A stretch of DNA of 64,000 nucleotides from Betaproteobacteria bacterium HGW-Betaproteobacteria-9 (GTDB taxonomy: Bacteria; Pseudomonadota; Gammaproteobacteria; Burkholderiales; Burkholderiaceae_C), in NCBI GenBank assembly GCA_002842215.1, contig PHCC01000007.1, positions 39,113 through 103,112 of the forward strand, written 5' to 3'. Position numbers and translations under genes: made by a program. Positions 62,133-64,000 of this stretch are shown in pieces (position 1 is the stretch's first letter; every line of letters starts with the position of its first letter). Below the pieces are notes generated by a model. The model was not told the origin of the DNA. It saw nothing but the letters and a program-made list of their open reading frames with translations, and ran no database searches.

Positions 62133-63110
62133 ATGGAAATTTTTGACTACGACAATATTTTGTTGCTCCCGCGCAAGTGCCGCGTGGAGAGCCGCTCGGA
62201 ATGCGACGCCGGCGTGGAGCTGGGTGGCCGCAAATTCCGCCTGCCGGTGGTGCCCGCCAACATGAAGACCGTGGTGGATCAGAAGATCTGCCTCTGGATG
62301 GCCCAGAACGGCTACTTCTATGTGATGCACCGCTTCGATCTGGACAACGTGCAGTTCGTGCGCGACATGCACGGCGCGGGTGTCTACGCTTCGATCTCGC
62401 TGGGCGTGAAGGCGCCCGACCGCGCCACGGTGGACACCCTCGCCGCCGAAGGCCTGGTGCCCGAGTTCATCACCATCGACATCGCGCACGGCCACGCCGA
62501 CAGCGTGCGCGACATGATCGGCTACATCAAGGCGCGGCTCCCGAGCAGCTTCGTGATCGCCGGTAACGTGGCCACGCCCGAGGCGGTGATCGATCTGGAG
62601 AACTGGGGCGCCGACGCCACCAAGGTGGGCGTGGGCCCGGGCAAGGTCTGCATCACCAAGCTCAAGACCGGCTTTGGCACCGGTGGCTGGCAGCTCTCGG
62701 CGCTCAAGTGGTGCGCCCGCGTGGCGACCAAACCCATCATCGCCGACGGCGGGATCCGCAGCCACGGCGACATCGCCAAGAGCATCCGCTTCGGCGCGTC
62801 CATGGTCATGATCGGCTCGCTGTTCGCCGGGCACGAAGAGTCACCAGGCCAGACGGTGGAAGTCGACGGCGTGCTCTACAAGGAGTACTACGGCTCTGCC
62901 AGCGACTTCAACAAGGGCGAGTACCGGCACGTCGAAGGCAAGCGCATCCTGGAGCCGATCAAGGGCACGCTGGCCGACACGCTGGTGGAGATGGAGCAGG
63001 ACGTGCAGAGCTCCATCAGCTATTCGGGCGGCACGAAGCTGCTGGACCTGAAAAAAGTGAACTACGTGATCCTGGGTGGCGAGAACGCGGGCGAACACCT
63101 GTTCATGTAG
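62133..63110 (+). CDS. guaC: GMP reductase
   Basis: NADPH-dependent reduction of GMP to IMP with release of ammonia, balancing purine pools. The 325-aa protein is a compact IMPDH/GMPR barrel without CBS domains, of the GuaC2 type common in Gram-positives and some proteobacteria. Visible are [15 protein letters not shown], the catalytic Cys173 in GPGKVCITK with [24 protein letters not shown] for phosphate binding and the [12 protein letters not shown] loop. ATG 62133 is chosen by homologous N-termini; the ribosome site is poor. Confidence 0.93.
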   Translation: MEIFDYDNILLLPRKCRVESRSECDAGVELGGRKFRLPVVPANMKTVVDQKICLWMAQNGYFYVMHRFDLDNVQFVRDMHGAGVYASISLGVKAPDRATVDTLAAEGLVPEFITIDIAHGHADSVRDMIGYIKARLPSSFVIAGNVATPEAVIDLENWGADATKVGVGPGKVCITKLKTGFGTGGWQLSALKWCARVATKPIIADGGIRSHGDIAKSIRFGASMVMIGSLFAGHEESPGQTVEVDGVLYKEYYGSASDFNKGEYRHVEGKRILEPIKGTLADTLVEMEQDVQSSISYSGGTKLLDLKKVNYVILGGENAGEHLFM

Positions 63111-63119
63111 TGGATTGGC

Positions 63120-63193
63120 CCACCCCCGCACCGCCTGCGGCGTCACCCCCTCAAGGGGACTATGCAAGTGGCCCGGCGGAGCCGGTTCCGCCG
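63120..63193 (+). repeat. Dispersed palindromic repeat, copy D
   Basis: Forward-orientation copy of the element at 19208-19280, starting 10 nt past guaC: CACCGCCTGCGGCGTCACCC, CCCCCTCAAGGGG and CCGGCGGAGCCGG. With copy C it brackets guaC in inverted orientation. The gap 63111-63232 contains nothing else. Confidence 0.75.
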
Positions 63194-63232
63194 CATCCTT
63201 GGCTTGGGCACGCGCGCCGGAGAGGTTTCGGC

Positions 63233-64000
63233 TTAAACCTTCAACAGTTGTTTCGCGAGCTGGTTCAGCCGGTGCCTTGGCTGCACCAGCGCTTCCAGCA
63301 CGCTGAAATGGTTCAGGCCCGGCAGGGCTTCGGCCACGGGCACCACCGCCGGCCCCCAGGCCTGCTGGATCAGCTGGTTCTGGCGCAGGAACTCGCTGCT
63401 CTCGTTGCCCCCGGCCACGCTGAACAGCGCGCCCCGTCCGTCGCGCAGCGGCGGCGCGGGCAGCAGGGCGGGGCTGGCCTTTTTCACCTGCGCCGGTGTC
63501 AGACGCAGGGAGTCGGCAACAAAGGGCGTGTGGCGCAGCGGCTCCAGATCGAACACGCCTGAAATCGACAGCGCGTTCTTCACCAGGTCCGCCGGCAGAT
63601 CGGCCGCCACCGCCGGCCACTGGCAGGCCAGCAGCATGGCGGCCAGGTGCCCGCCCGCCGAATGGCCCACCACGGTGATGCGCCGCCGGTCACCGCCGTG
63701 CACAGCGATGTGGCGGTACACCCAGGCCAGCGCCTGCACCATCTGCAGGGTGATGTCGGGAATGGTCACCGCCGGGCACAGCGCGTAGTTCGGCACCACG
63801 ACGCAGGCGCCCTGCTTCACGAACGCTGGCGCCAGAAAACTGTGGTCAGCCTTGTCCAGGCTGCGCCAGTAACCACCGTGGATGAACACCAGCACCGGCG
63901 CCAAGGGCGCGCCCGGCTTGCGCTGCGCCGGAAAGACGTCGAGCTTTTCACCCTCAGCGTGTCCGTAGGCCACATCGAGCAGCCCACCGAGCCGTTCGCG
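63233..64000 (-). CDS. Alpha/beta hydrolase, kynurenine formamidase-like (5' end outside window)
   Basis: At least 255 codons, open to the window edge; the frame continues upstream as RERLGGLLDVAYGHAEGEKL, so a GTG at 63973 is not the true start. The oxyanion motif is FIHGGYWRSLDKADHSFLAP, the nucleophile elbow GHSAGGHLAA, and the His is in LPGLNHFSVLEAL. HGGYW with GHSAGG is the pattern of kynurenine formamidase-like esterases; tryptophan-pathway genes are not in view, so activity remains open. Confidence 0.8.
   Translation of the reverse strand, partial: RERLGGLLDVAYGHAEGEKLDVFPAQRKPGAPLAPVLVFIHGGYWRSLDKADHSFLAPAFVKQGACVVVPNYALCPAVTIPDITLQMVQALAWVYRHIAVHGGDRRRITVVGHSAGGHLAAMLLACQWPAVAADLPADLVKNALSISGVFDLEPLRHTPFVADSLRLTPAQVKKASPALLPAPPLRDGRGALFSVAGGNESSEFLRQNQLIQQAWGPAVVPVAEALPGLNHFSVLEALVQPRHRLNQLAKQLLKV

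Noticed and set aside
63973..63973. GTG at 63973 as the start of the esterase gene.
   Set aside because: The frame stays open with family-like residues to the window edge, so the true start lies outside.

Overview
The window is GC-rich, gene-dense DNA from a Burkholderiales bacterium, most likely a Comamonadaceae member such as Hydrogenophaga. The evidence is the gene set: a trimeric Gram-negative porin of the Burkholderiales type, FolE2, APH-type homoserine kinase, TRAP transporters, BPSS1780- and DUF2782-type proteins, acetone carboxylase, and extragenic palindromes of a style I associate with this family. Genus assignment is inference. No rRNA, tRNA, CRISPR array, prophage or insertion sequence was found. 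Both ends cut genes.

Layout. 0-9.4 kb: end of a lytic transglycosylase, parE, an MFS permease with a 42-aa partner and a methyltransferase, dapA, bamC, an Ala-rich lipoprotein, and the divergent pair roxA/slyD. 9.4-17.7 kb (minus strand): a TRAP importer (dctP, then dctQ-dctM-dut) and the isoprenoid/folate operon xseB-ispA-dxs-folE2. 18-26.5 kb: a Rieske oxygenase, an EamA exporter, a sulfurtransferase and two tandem paralogous sensor kinases. 26.6-36.2 kb: ZIP transporter, dienelactone hydrolase, a PhoD-like phosphatase, polA, thrB and envelope proteins.

36.2-46 kb is the most unusual part. A Tat-exported PhoX phosphatase with a Pho-box-like site is followed by a GT4 glycosyltransferase, a membrane protein, a membrane-anchored class III aminotransferase, a phosphatidylserine-decarboxylase homologue overlapping an MGDG-synthase-like GT28 enzyme, and a secreted glycerophosphodiesterase. 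I read it as a candidate phosphate-responsive lipid-remodelling locus; no such pathway is demonstrated. Other phosphorus-related genes are a PhoD-like enzyme at 28.6 kb and, at 50.4 kb, the back-to-back remnants of phnE and a phytase-like gene.

46-52 kb: a metallocarboxypeptidase-like protein, a 235-bp nested palindrome, an alpha/beta hydrolase, an MFS permease, the remnants and a porin. 52-59.3 kb: acetone carboxylase acxABC with a divergent sigma-54 activator, a clear -24/-12 promoter and two enhancer-like sites. 59.3-64 kb: uvrD, guaC behind a promoter-proximal terminator hairpin, and the 3' part of an esterase gene.

Two themes recur. A TACAAT-like box lies 5-8 nt before many start codons, suggesting leaderless mRNAs. 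Dispersed palindromic repeats occur between genes and, in two places, inside coding sequence (the Rieske protein tail and the polA linker).
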